This document shows positions 45,363-54,206 of a DNA stretch of 64,000 bases, in pieces. Position 1 is the stretch's first letter; each line of letters opens with the position of its first letter. The position numbers and the translations under genes were made by a program. The stretch spans positions 46,581 through 110,580 of the forward strand of contig NZ_SSDF01000072.1 in the NCBI RefSeq assembly GCF_004794515.1, given 5' to 3'. The notes below the pieces were generated by a model. The model was not told the origin of the DNA, made no database searches, and saw nothing but the letters and a program-made list of their open reading frames with translations. The stretch comes from Microbacterium sp. A20 (GTDB taxonomy: Bacteria > Actinomycetota > Actinomycetes > Actinomycetales > Microbacteriaceae).

Positions 45363-47063
45363 ATGACAGCGCCGGCGTCGGGCATCGAACGACGAATCGC
45401 GCTCATCTCCGTCGGTCCGCAGGAGTATGTCGCGATCGAGCTCGACGCGGATGACGAGGAGCAGAACCGTACGTCTCTGCGTGCCGAGGAGCTCCCGGGG
45501 TGGGTCCGCTCCGCCGAAGACGCCGATGCTCCGCGGTGGATCATTCGCACCGCTGCGGAGACCTATGCCTTCCTTCTCGGCGACGGCGTCCGCATCTCTC
45601 GCAGTCACGATCTGGTGCTGTGCCACGCGATCCTGCGCGACACCTCCGCCGTGCCCACCCCGCTTCCGGGAGCGCACGAGTGGGAACGGCGCGAACCGAC
45701 CGTTGCCGCGCCGTCGCTGTTCGACGTGTTCGATGACGCGAGCGGAGACGATCCGATCGGCACGATGCTCGATCAGTACCGAGCCCAGCGCGAAGTGATG
45801 GCCGCAGCGCCGGATGGACGCCTCACGCTGCTGTGCGCGGCGGAGTCGGCGGGCGGACTCATCGCGGAGGAGATGCGGGCCGCGGGATTGCCCTGGGACG
45901 AGGGCGTGCACGATGCGATCCTGACCGAAACGTTGGGCACCCGCCCGGTCGCCGGCGGGACGCCGAGCCGCATGGTCGAGCTCGGCGATCGGGTGCGGGA
46001 GCTCCTCGGCGACCCCTCACTGCATCTGGACAGTCAGCAGAAACTGCTCAGAGCGCTGCATCGCGTCGGAGTGCAGGTGGAGTCCACGAGCCGGTGGGAG
46101 CTCGCCGAGCACGATCACCCGGTCGTCGAACCGCTGCTCGCATACAAGAAGCTCTCCCGTCTGCTCAGCGCCAACGGCTGGGCCTGGCTCGCCGAGTGGG
46201 TGCACGAAGGTCGCTTCCGTCCCGTGTACATCCCCGGCGGCGTGGTCACCGGGCGCTGGGCCTCTGCCGGCGGAGGCGCGCTTCAGCTTCCGCGGAGTCT
46301 GCGCCCCGCGGTGCGGGCCGACCCCGGATGGACTCTCATCGTGGCGGATGTCGCGCAGCTGGAGCCGCGGATGCTCGCGGCCATGGCCTCGGATGAGGCG
46401 ATGGCCCGGGCGGCGCGGGGGAGCGATCTCTACGCCGGTGTCGTCGCCTCCGGAGCAGTCGCCACGCGGGAGGAGGCGAAGTACGCCGTCCTCGGGGCGA
46501 TGTACGGTGCCACGACCGGTGACAGCGGGCGGCTCGTCCCGCGTCTGAGGAAGGTCTATCCGCGCGCCATGGCACTCGTCGATGCGGCGGCGCGCACGGG
46601 CGAGGACGGCGGCATCGTGTCCACCTGGCTCGGCCGGTCGTCACCCCGACCTTCGGTGGAGTGGATGCGTCTGCAGGCGGATGCCACCGGCGCCGATGCC
46701 GATCCGGCGGTCGTGGCACTCGCCCGCCGCCGGGCCCGCGACTGGGGGCGGTTCACCCGGAACTTCGTCGTGCAGGGCACGGCCGCGGAGTGGTCGCTGA
46801 TCTGGCTCGCCGAGATCCGTCATCGCCTGCGGCAGATCCCCGAGGGGTACACCACGGCCGCAGCATCCGCTCCCTTCGCGCAGGCACCGCACCTGGCGTT
46901 CTTCCTTCACGACGAGGTCATCCTGCACGTGCCGCAGGAACACGCTGAGACTGCTGCCGACGCCGTCCGCGAGGCGGCCGCCGTCGCGACGACCCGTCTC
47001 TTCGGCTCGTTCCCGATCGACGTGCCCCTGGACCTCCGGATCGCAGAGTCCGCCGAGAAGTAG
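45363..47063 (+). CDS. PolA-type DNA polymerase with degenerate N-terminal exonuclease-like domain
   Basis: A 566-residue protein of the family named bifunctional 3'-5' exonuclease/DNA polymerase. Pol motif A is VADVAQLEPRM (Asp kept, DYSQIELR diverged), motif B is EEAKYAVLGAMYGATTG with the O-helix Lys and Tyr, and motif C is FFLHDEVILHV. The N-terminal 170 residues lack clear DEDD metal ligands. It differs from the housekeeping PolA (about 880 aa) and is an actinobacterial accessory polymerase, perhaps for repair. ATG 45363 leaves 22 bases to the upstream gene. Confidence 0.87.
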   Translation: MTAPASGIERRIALISVGPQEYVAIELDADDEEQNRTSLRAEELPGWVRSAEDADAPRWIIRTAAETYAFLLGDGVRISRSHDLVLCHAILRDTSAVPTPLPGAHEWERREPTVAAPSLFDVFDDASGDDPIGTMLDQYRAQREVMAAAPDGRLTLLCAAESAGGLIAEEMRAAGLPWDEGVHDAILTETLGTRPVAGGTPSRMVELGDRVRELLGDPSLHLDSQQKLLRALHRVGVQVESTSRWELAEHDHPVVEPLLAYKKLSRLLSANGWAWLAEWVHEGRFRPVYIPGGVVTGRWASAGGGALQLPRSLRPAVRADPGWTLIVADVAQLEPRMLAAMASDEAMARAARGSDLYAGVVASGAVATREEAKYAVLGAMYGATTGDSGRLVPRLRKVYPRAMALVDAAARTGEDGGIVSTWLGRSSPRPSVEWMRLQADATGADADPAVVALARRRARDWGRFTRNFVVQGTAAEWSLIWLAEIRHRLRQIPEGYTTAAASAPFAQAPHLAFFLHDEVILHVPQEHAETAADAVREAAAVATTRLFGSFPIDVPLDLRIAESAEK

Positions 47064-47081
47064 GAATGACCTCCCGAGAAG

Positions 47082-47087
47082 TAGACT
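47082..47087 (+). promoter_or_regulatory. -10 element of rnpB (TAGACT)
   Basis: TAGACT predicts a start at 47094, which is the first base of the P1 helix. Confidence 0.5.
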
Positions 47088-47093
47088 GGGAGT

Positions 47094-47458
47094 GCGAATG
47101 GGTCGACTGGACGGCCGCGTGGCGGGTGACCGCACCGAGGAACGTCCGGGCTCCTCAGGGCAGGACGGTGGGTAACGCCCACCCGGAGCAATCCGCGAGA
47201 AAGTGCCACAGAGAGTAGACCGCCCCGCAAGGGGTAAGGGTGAAAGGGTGGTGTAAGAGACCACCGGGGGCCATGGTGACATGGCCCGCCAGGTAAACCT
47301 CGTCCGGAGCAAGGTCAGACAGAGGATGATGACGCGGCTCGCCGAGTCCTCGGGTAGACCGCTAGAGTGCCACGGCAACGTGTCGCCGAGAGAGATGGCC
47401 GTCGAAGGGGCGAAGAACCCCGGAACAGAACCCGGCGTACAGGTCGGCCCATTCGCAC
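47094..47458 (+). ncRNA. rnpB: RNase P RNA, bacterial type A
   Basis: About 365 bases that encode no credible protein. The ends pair as P1 (GCGAATGGG near 47094 with CCCATTCGC ending at 47456). Conserved core stretches are GAGGAACGTCCGGGCTC near 47138 and the CRV-like ACAGAACCCGGCGTACAGG near 47424. The internal CACAGAGAGTAGACCGCC and GGTAAGGGTGAAAGGGTGG match the P3-P10 region of actinobacterial RNase P RNA. It processes the 5' ends of tRNA. Confidence 0.95.
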
Positions 47459-47519
47459 AGCACAATTTGACGGGTGTTCGTCCGGACCACTGTCGTCGCC
47501 GGCGCGCAGGATCATGCCG

Positions 47520-48674
47520 TCACGCAGGCGGTGTGTACATCCACGTCGTCTGGCTGGCTGCTCCACCTGAACTCGCCCAGTCGGCTCCACCGAGAACGAT
47601 CAGCTTCTCGTCTGCCCACAGGGCAGGGCCGGCCGCGAGTGCTGCGCCATCCGGTCGCCCCAGGACGGTCCAGCTGTCCCGTTCACCGTCGTAGAGATAA
47701 CCGCCGCTGAGCGCGAACCGTCCGGACGAGATCACCTCGGAGATCCAAGCGTCCTGCAGGGGCGCCGGCGGATCGGTCAAAGGCGACCAGGATCCATCCG
47801 GCAGGGTCATCGATCCGCCGTACGGATATGTTCGTCCCCAACTCCCCGCCTCGCCACCGTCAGCGCCGCCGAGGTGCGGGTCCACGAGACGGCTGCCCGT
47901 CCACATCCAGGTCCACCCGCCGATCTGCCGTGTGTCCGGCAATCGCGCCCATCGGCCCGACGCCCTGTCATAGAGCGCCGCGATCGTGAGAGCGGGTTCA
48001 TCGGAGCCCGGACTGGGGACAAGCTCTTTGGCCGTCAGGACCAGACCCGTCGGTGTCGGGGTGATCAGTCGGTCGAACGTGAGACCGAGGGGGTCAGGGG
48101 GAAGTTCTGACCATCGGCCCGATATCGCGTCCAGCACCAGATCTGCCGAAGTACCGTGCTCATCGGAACCAGATAGGAAGAGGACTCGATCACCATCAGC
48201 TAGCAATGTGCGTGGCACCGAGTCGGGCGCATCCAACGTGTCCCACCGATCCGCCCCCACGTCGTACGCAAGAAGGACGGATCCGGAAGACCCGCGGGTG
48301 ACCGAGATGAACAACCGTCCGCCAGCGAACGCAGCCGGTGACGGTGGGATGTCGATGGGGGCCTCGCGCAGCACTCGCCACGTGCCCAGCACCGGGTCGA
48401 ACGCGGCACCGTCTCGAGCGAACTCTCCCCACTCGCAGTCCGCGTTCGGCGGACACGCCCGCCCGGTGCCACCTCCCACCACGAACACCTCCGAACCAGA
48501 CCAGGCGAGAGTCGTCAGCGTCCGCGCAGGCAAGGGGAAATCGTCCACCTGACTCCACCCGGTCGACGCCTCGGTGGCGTCTATTGCTTGTCCCGGTCCA
48601 GCGCACCCGCCGAGCCCGAGAACAGACGCGACAGCGACCGCGACCAGTCCGATCCCTGCCCGCGGCACGCCCAT
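47520..48674 (-). CDS. Kelch-like beta-propeller lipoprotein
   Basis: A 384-residue exported protein. The signal peptide GLVAVAVASVLGLGGC ends in a lipobox (LGGC), so the mature protein is anchored on the outer face of the membrane. Repeated blocks such as YDVGADRWDTL, DAISGRWSELP, YDRASGRWARLP and YDGERDSWTVLG mark at least four kelch-type blades. The function is unknown: extracellular binding or sugar oxidation are possibilities. ATG 48674 is preferred over TTG 48680. Confidence 0.82.
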   Translation of the reverse strand: MGVPRAGIGLVAVAVASVLGLGGCAGPGQAIDATEASTGWSQVDDFPLPARTLTTLAWSGSEVFVVGGGTGRACPPNADCEWGEFARDGAAFDPVLGTWRVLREAPIDIPPSPAAFAGGRLFISVTRGSSGSVLLAYDVGADRWDTLDAPDSVPRTLLADGDRVLFLSGSDEHGTSADLVLDAISGRWSELPPDPLGLTFDRLITPTPTGLVLTAKELVPSPGSDEPALTIAALYDRASGRWARLPDTRQIGGWTWMWTGSRLVDPHLGGADGGEAGSWGRTYPYGGSMTLPDGSWSPLTDPPAPLQDAWISEVISSGRFALSGGYLYDGERDSWTVLGRPDGAALAAGPALWADEKLIVLGGADWASSGGAASQTTWMYTPPA

Positions 48675-48719
48675 ACCCAACAGTGTCGTCGCATCGACGA
48701 TCGTCTCGCGCAGACAGCA

Positions 48720-48755
48720 GAAGGCCCCGATGACATCACAGTCATCGGGGCCTTC
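48720..48755. terminator. Terminator downstream of ppgK
   Basis: GAAGGCCCCGATGAC pairs perfectly with GTCATCGGGGCCTTC around ATCACA. It lies between the ppgK stop and the lipoprotein start on the same strand. Confidence 0.9.
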
Positions 48756-48776
48756 CTCGTCAGGAGTGGTGGTATC

Positions 48777-49523
48777 TCAGTCGCCGGCGAGAGATGCCGC
48801 GCCGATGATGCCCGAGTTGTTGCGGTGGATCGCCGGGACGATCGGGGTCTTGAGGTCGAGCAGCGGGAGGAAGTCCCCGGCGTTCTTCGAGACGCCGCCG
48901 CCGACCACGAACAGGTCGGGGCTGAACAGGAACTCGATGTGCGAGTAGAACGCCTGCAGGCGCTCCGCCCACGCGGCCCAGCTGAGACCCTCACGCTCGC
49001 GCGCCGAGGTCGCGGCGTACGTCTCGACGGACTCGTACTCACCGAAGTTGAGGTGGCCCAGCTCGGTGTTCGGCAACAGCACGCCGTCGTAGAGGAAGGC
49101 CGAGCCGATGCCGGTGCCCAGGGTCGTCAGCAGGGTGAAACCGCGCACGTCCCTGGCCGCTCCGTGGCGAGCCTCGGCGACGCCGGCGGCATCCGCGTCG
49201 TTCACGAACACGATGTTGCGGCCGAGGCCGTCGCGGAAGAAGCGCTCCGCATCGAAGTCGATCCATTCCTTCGACACGTTCGCCGCGGAGAGCGTCTTGC
49301 CGCGCTTGACGATCGCCGGGAAGGCGACACCGAGCGGGAGGGTCGAGTCGTGCACGTCGAGAGTCTTCAGAACGGTCTGCACGGCGTTCAGGACATCCTG
49401 CGGCGATGCGCCTTCAGGAGTGGGGACACGCACCCGGTCGGATGCCATGATTCCGTGCTCGAGGTCGACGATTCCTGCTTTGATTCCCGTGCCGCCGATG
49501 TCGACGCCGATCGCTTTTGCCAT
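48777..49523 (-). CDS. ppgK: Polyphosphate glucokinase (ROK family)
   Basis: A 248-residue ROK kinase. The phosphate loop is GVDIGGTGIKAG (residues 6-17), the catalytic Asp is in FVNDADAAGVAEAR, and LGTGIGSAFLYDG follows. Actinobacterial enzymes of this size use polyphosphate, and often ATP, to phosphorylate glucose. ATG 49523 is chosen because TAAGCT lies seven bases upstream and the chain then opens directly on the phosphate loop strand. Confidence 0.93.
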   Translation of the reverse strand: MAKAIGVDIGGTGIKAGIVDLEHGIMASDRVRVPTPEGASPQDVLNAVQTVLKTLDVHDSTLPLGVAFPAIVKRGKTLSAANVSKEWIDFDAERFFRDGLGRNIVFVNDADAAGVAEARHGAARDVRGFTLLTTLGTGIGSAFLYDGVLLPNTELGHLNFGEYESVETYAATSAREREGLSWAAWAERLQAFYSHIEFLFSPDLFVVGGGVSKNAGDFLPLLDLKTPIVPAIHRNNSGIIGAASLAGD

Positions 49524-49530
49524 GGGCGAT

Positions 49531-49536
49531 AGCTTA
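49531..49536 (-). promoter_or_regulatory. -10 element of ppgK (TAAGCT)
   Basis: On the minus strand TAAGCT ends seven bases before ATG 49523, consistent with a leaderless mRNA. Confidence 0.45.
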
Positions 49537-49591
49537 GCGACAGCGGTGCACGCCAGTAGGATCGATGACATCACGTGAAGAAGGGACAGGC

Positions 49592-49831
49592 ATGTCTGAC
49601 GGTGACCACAAGTACTGGTACAACTCCGAGACCGGCGAGGTCGAGTTCGGCATGATCTCGCCCTCCATCGACCGGATCGGGCCCTTCGACACGGAGGCCG
49701 AAGCCCGCCGTGCGCCCGAGGTGCTCCAGGAGCGCTCGCGCGCCTGGGCCGAGGAGGAAGCCGTGGAGCAGGGCTGGGACGTCAAGGGCTCTCAGAACGC
49801 GGGCGACGCAAAGGGCCAGGGCGCAGAGTAG
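49592..49831 (+). CDS. Small conserved protein upstream of glnA2 (SPOR-like)
   Basis: A 79-residue protein. HKYWYNSETGEVEFGMISPSIDRIGPFDTEAEARRA is a recognisable actinobacterial sequence, sometimes labelled SPOR-like or, wrongly, methionine aminopeptidase. The ribosome site AAGGGA precedes ATG 49592. It ends three bases before glnA2, suggesting co-transcription. The function is unknown. Confidence 0.78.
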   Translation: MSDGDHKYWYNSETGEVEFGMISPSIDRIGPFDTEAEARRAPEVLQERSRAWAEEEAVEQGWDVKGSQNAGDAKGQGAE

Positions 49832-49833
49832 CC

Positions 49834-51171
49834 ATGGACAAGCAGAGGGACTTCGTCCTCCGGACGATCGAGGAGCGCGGCGTCAAGTTCGTGCGACTGT
49901 GGTTCACCGACGTGATCGGCACCCTCAAGTCCGTGGCGATCGCTCCGGCCGAGGTCGAGGGTGCATTCGCTGAGGGCATCGGGTTCGACGGCTCGGCCAT
50001 CGAGGGACTGACGCGCACCTACGAGTCGGACCTGCTCGCGCAGCCGGATCCGACGACGTTCCAGACGCTGCCGTGGCGCGGCGAGATCGATCCGACGGCG
50101 CGGATGTTCTGCGACCTGACGACGCCCGACGGTCAGCCGGCGGTGGCCGACCCGCGGCACGTGCTCAAGCGCACGCTCGCGAAGGCCGCGGATGCCGGGT
50201 TCACGTTCTACACGCACCCCGAGATCGAGTTCTACCTGCTCAAGTCGTCGTCGTTCGGACCCGACGGTCCCGTCCCGGTCGACTCGGCCGGTTACTTCGA
50301 CAACGTTCCCGGTGGAACGGCCCACGACTTCCGTCGCCGGTCGGTGCGGATGCTCGAAGACCTCGGCATCTCCGTCGAGTTCAGCCACCACGAGGGTGGA
50401 CCCGGCCAGAACGAGATCGACCTCCGCTATGCGGATGCCCTCACCACGGCCGACAACATCATGACTTTCCGCACGGTGATCAAGGAGGTGGCGATCGAGC
50501 AGGGCGTCTACGCGACGTTCATGCCGAAGCCGCTCAGCGATCAGCCCGGCAGCGGCATGCACACCCACATGTCGCTCTTCGAGGGCGACCAGAACGCCTT
50601 CTACGAGGAGGGCGCGAAGTATCAGCTCTCCAAGACCGGTCGACACTTCATCGCGGGTCTTTTGCGACACGCGAACGAGATCTCCGCCGTCACGAACCAG
50701 TTCGTGAACTCCTACAAGCGGCTCTGGGGAGGCGACGAGGCACCGAGCTTCGTCACCTGGGGGCATGCGAACCGCTCGGCCCTCATCCGCGTGCCGATGT
50801 ACAAGCCGAACAAGAGTCAGTCGTCGCGCGTCGAGTACCGCGGCATCGACTCCGCCTCGAACCCGTACCTCGCGTACGCGCTGCTGCTCGCGGCAGGACT
50901 CAAGGGCATCGAGGAGGGCTACGAGCTGCCGCCCGAGGCGGAGAACAACGTGTGGTCGCTGAGTGACGCCGAGCGGCGTGCACTGGGATACGAGGCGCTG
51001 CCCGCGAGCCTCGATCACGCCCTCGAGTACATGGAGGCGTCCGAGCTCGTCGCCGAGACGCTGGGGGAGCAGGTCTTCAACTACGTGCTGCTCAACAAGC
51101 GCAAGGAATGGGAGGCCTACCGCGGCCAGGTCACCCCGTTCGAGCTGAAGAGCAACCTCGAACTGCTCTGA
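49834..51171 (+). CDS. glnA2: GlnA2-type glutamine synthetase family protein
   Basis: A 445-residue member of the glutamine synthetase fold. FDGSAIEG, PEIEFYLL, NEIDLRY, GSGMHTHMSL, NRSALIRVP and EYRGIDSASNPYLAYA are conserved metal- and substrate-site segments. The adenylylation loop with a modifiable Tyr (LYxLPPEE) is replaced by GYELPPEAENNV, so GlnE should not control it the same way as GlnA. In Streptomyces and mycobacteria some GlnA2-like enzymes act on polyamines or at low rate on glutamate. It is followed nine bases later by glnE. Confidence 0.9.
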   Translation: MDKQRDFVLRTIEERGVKFVRLWFTDVIGTLKSVAIAPAEVEGAFAEGIGFDGSAIEGLTRTYESDLLAQPDPTTFQTLPWRGEIDPTARMFCDLTTPDGQPAVADPRHVLKRTLAKAADAGFTFYTHPEIEFYLLKSSSFGPDGPVPVDSAGYFDNVPGGTAHDFRRRSVRMLEDLGISVEFSHHEGGPGQNEIDLRYADALTTADNIMTFRTVIKEVAIEQGVYATFMPKPLSDQPGSGMHTHMSLFEGDQNAFYEEGAKYQLSKTGRHFIAGLLRHANEISAVTNQFVNSYKRLWGGDEAPSFVTWGHANRSALIRVPMYKPNKSQSSRVEYRGIDSASNPYLAYALLLAAGLKGIEEGYELPPEAENNVWSLSDAERRALGYEALPASLDHALEYMEASELVAETLGEQVFNYVLLNKRKEWEAYRGQVTPFELKSNLELL

Positions 51172-51180
51172 CCTGCGCCG

Positions 51181-54156
51181 ATGGCCCGACCGGACGACTC
51201 CGTCTCCCTCTCCGCCCTGGCCAGGCTCGGTTTCGCCGAGTTGAGCGAAGCGGCGGCATCCCTGTCCGAGTTGGCGACGGTTCTCGGAATCCCGCGATCA
51301 GCGCTTCTCGAAGGTGCGGATGCTGCCGACCCCGACGCCGCGGTGCGGGGAATGGTCCGTGTCGCGCGTCGGGACGCAGGACCCCTGAAGGCACTGCTCG
51401 ACAGCGCTGAGACGCGTCACCGCGTGTGGCGGGTCTTCGGCGCCTCGGAGGGGCTGGCAGACTTCTTCCTCCGCCATCCCGATCAGCTCTCGGTGCTGGG
51501 GGAGCCCCTCGACACGTTGCCGTCGCCGGAGTCGCTCCGTGCGCAGCTGCTGGCCTCGGTCGGCACCCGAGATGGCTTCGCGAAGTCGGCGGACGACGCG
51601 GCGGTCGTGGCCGTGCGTGTCGCCTACCGCCGCAGCCTCGCCGCCATCGCCGCCTATGACCTGACCCACCCCGAGCCGAAGACCGTGGTTGCCGCGGTGT
51701 CCGCCGCGCTGTCGGATGCCGCCGGAGCGGCATTGGAGGCCTCGCTCGCGATCGCACGCGCGCGTCTGAGCGAGACCACCCCGAAGGAGCAGGTGGCGGC
51801 GACGCGGCTCTCGATCATCGGCATGGGAAAGGCCGGCGCCCGCGAGCTCAACTACGTCAGCGACGTGGACGTGATCTTCGTGGGCGGCACCAGCGATGAG
51901 GGGGTCGTGACGGAAGCGCGCGCGATCGACATCGCGACGCGGCTGGCCCGCGAGACGATGCGCGGTCTCGACAGCATCGAGGTGGAGCCCCCGTTGTGGG
52001 AGGTCGACGCCAACCTGCGGCCCGAGGGCAAGCAGGGTGCCCTGGTGCGCTCGCTCGCCTCGCACCTCGCCTATTACGATCGCTGGGCCAAGAGCTGGGA
52101 ATTCCAGGCGCTCCTCAAGGCACGGCCTCTCGCCGGGGACTCCGATCTGGGCGCCGAGTACATCGAGGCGGTGCAGCCGAAGATCTGGTCCAGCGCTGCC
52201 CGTGAGGATTTCGTCGAGAGCGTCCAGCGGATGCGCGAGCGCGTGACCGAGCACATCGATCCGGACGACGCTCCGTATCAGCTCAAGCTCGGCGCGGGCG
52301 GTCTCCGCGATATCGAGTTCACCGTGCAGCTGCTTCAGCTGGTCCACGGCCTCACCGACGAGTCGATCCGCACGCGCGGCACGCTGGAGAGTCTCGATGC
52401 TCTCGTCGCCGGCGGCTACATCGGACGAGCGGATGCCGCGACGTTCGCTGACGACTACCGCATCCTGCGACTCATGGAGCACCGCCTGCAGCTGCGCGAA
52501 CTGAGCCGCACGCATCTGCTTCCGCGCACTCCCGCGGGCCTGCGCGTGCTGGCGCGCGGCACGGCCCTCGCCGAGAGCGGCGACGGTGTGTGGACACGAT
52601 GGGAGGCGTTGCGCCGCGAAGTGCGCGAGATCCACACTCGGCTGTTCTACCGTCCGCTTCTCAGTGCCGTCGCCAGTCTCCCCGAGGAGGAGCGCACGCT
52701 CTCCACGGCGCAGGCACACGACCGTCTGGCTGCCATCGGGTTCCGCGATCCCGCGGGCGCTCTGCGGCACATCGGTGCGCTCACGACCGGGCTCAGCCGC
52801 AAGGTGACGATCCAGCGCGCGCTGATGCCCATCATGGTGCGGTGGTTCGCCGACGGAAGCGATCCGGACTACGCGCTTCTCGCCTTCCGCCGGATCAGCG
52901 AACGCCTCGGCGACACCCCGTGGTTCCTCCGGATGCTGCGGGACTCCTCAGGTGCCGCGGAGAGCCTCACACGCCTGCTCTCCTCCTCGCGCTACGTCGG
53001 GGAGCTGCTGGAGTGGATCCCCGAGTCCGTCGCCTGGCTCGACAGCACCGACCGGCTGCGTCCGCGCGGGGCGGCCGCGCTCGACGAAGAGGCACGGGCC
53101 ATCCAGACCCGTCACGAGACCATCGGCGACGCCCTGCGCGCGGTGCGGGCTCTGCGCCGTCGGGAGCTGCTGCGCACCGCGATGGGCGCCGTCCTCGGCG
53201 CGCTCACGATCGAGGAGGTGGCTGTCGCCCTCACGGAGATCACCGAGGCGACCATCCAGGCAGCCCTGCGCGCCGTCATCCGCGACGTCGTCCCCGACGA
53301 TGCCGCAGAGCTCGACTTCGCCGTCATCGCCATGGGGCGCTTCGGAGGTGCCGAACTCGGTTTCGGGTCGGACGCCGACATCCTCTACGTGTACGACGCG
53401 AATGGGGTCGACTCGCAACGGGCGCAGAAGCTCGCCACGCAGATCGTGGCAGGACTCCGTGAGCACCTGACCGATCACCGGGTCCCGCTCGATCTCGACG
53501 CCGACCTCCGGCCCGAGGGGCGCAACGGACCGGTCGTGCGATCGATCGTGGCGTATGCCGAGTACTACCGGCGCTGGTCGCTCTCCTGGGAGGCGCAGGC
53601 CCTGCTTCGTGCGCGGGGTGTGGCCGGCAGCGCGAAGCTCATCGAGCGGTTCACGGCTCTCGCCGACACGATCCGCTACCCGGAATCGCTCGACCTTCAG
53701 GGCACGCGTGAGATCAAGCGCATCAAGGCCAGGGTCGAGGGGGAGCGGCTGCCGCAGGGCGCCGATCCGCGGCGCCATCTGAAGCTGGGCCCCGGCACGC
53801 TCAGCGATGTCGAGTGGCTGGTGCAGCTGCTCCAGTTGCAGCACGCGTATGCGATCCCCGGCCTGCGCACGACATCGACCCTCGGCGCGCTCGATGCCGC
53901 CGTCGCAGCCGATCTCGTGGAGGAGGGCGACGCCGAGCGGTTGCGGGAGGCGTGGCGCCTGTCCAGCAGGCTCCGTTCCGCGATCACCCTGCTCACCGGG
54001 CAGACGAGTGACCTTCTCCCGGCGGATCGGCGCCAGCTGGACGCGATCGGCAGCCTGCTCGGGTACCCCGACCGCTCGGCGACCGAGCTCGAGGAGGACT
54101 ACCTCGGCGTCACCCGCCGTGCGCGCAAGACGTTCGAGGACCTGTTCTACGGATAG
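51181..54156 (+). CDS. glnE: Bifunctional glutamine synthetase adenylyltransferase/deadenylase
   Basis: A 991-residue GlnE with two nucleotidyltransferase halves. The N-terminal deadenylase centre reads MGKAGARELNYVSDVDVIFV (about residues 218-237). The C-terminal adenylase centre reads MGRFGGAELGFGSDADILYV (about 718-737). Both keep the paired Asp, and GGLRDIEFTVQLLQL and GTLSDVEWLVQLLQL mark the repeated helical regions. It adenylylates and deadenylylates GlnA in response to nitrogen status. Confidence 0.96.
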   Translation: MARPDDSVSLSALARLGFAELSEAAASLSELATVLGIPRSALLEGADAADPDAAVRGMVRVARRDAGPLKALLDSAETRHRVWRVFGASEGLADFFLRHPDQLSVLGEPLDTLPSPESLRAQLLASVGTRDGFAKSADDAAVVAVRVAYRRSLAAIAAYDLTHPEPKTVVAAVSAALSDAAGAALEASLAIARARLSETTPKEQVAATRLSIIGMGKAGARELNYVSDVDVIFVGGTSDEGVVTEARAIDIATRLARETMRGLDSIEVEPPLWEVDANLRPEGKQGALVRSLASHLAYYDRWAKSWEFQALLKARPLAGDSDLGAEYIEAVQPKIWSSAAREDFVESVQRMRERVTEHIDPDDAPYQLKLGAGGLRDIEFTVQLLQLVHGLTDESIRTRGTLESLDALVAGGYIGRADAATFADDYRILRLMEHRLQLRELSRTHLLPRTPAGLRVLARGTALAESGDGVWTRWEALRREVREIHTRLFYRPLLSAVASLPEEERTLSTAQAHDRLAAIGFRDPAGALRHIGALTTGLSRKVTIQRALMPIMVRWFADGSDPDYALLAFRRISERLGDTPWFLRMLRDSSGAAESLTRLLSSSRYVGELLEWIPESVAWLDSTDRLRPRGAAALDEEARAIQTRHETIGDALRAVRALRRRELLRTAMGAVLGALTIEEVAVALTEITEATIQAALRAVIRDVVPDDAAELDFAVIAMGRFGGAELGFGSDADILYVYDANGVDSQRAQKLATQIVAGLREHLTDHRVPLDLDADLRPEGRNGPVVRSIVAYAEYYRRWSLSWEAQALLRARGVAGSAKLIERFTALADTIRYPESLDLQGTREIKRIKARVEGERLPQGADPRRHLKLGPGTLSDVEWLVQLLQLQHAYAIPGLRTTSTLGALDAAVAADLVEEGDAERLREAWRLSSRLRSAITLLTGQTSDLLPADRRQLDAIGSLLGYPDRSATELEEDYLGVTRRARKTFEDLFYG

Positions 54157-54206
54157 TCCGCCCCCGTCGGTTTGCAGTATCGGGCGAGGTGTCCCAAGCT
54201 GACGAT

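Noticed and set aside
47281..47694. Plus-strand frame running through rnpB
   Set aside because: The region is the RNase P RNA core with conserved P1 pairing and signature bases; the frame is fortuitous.
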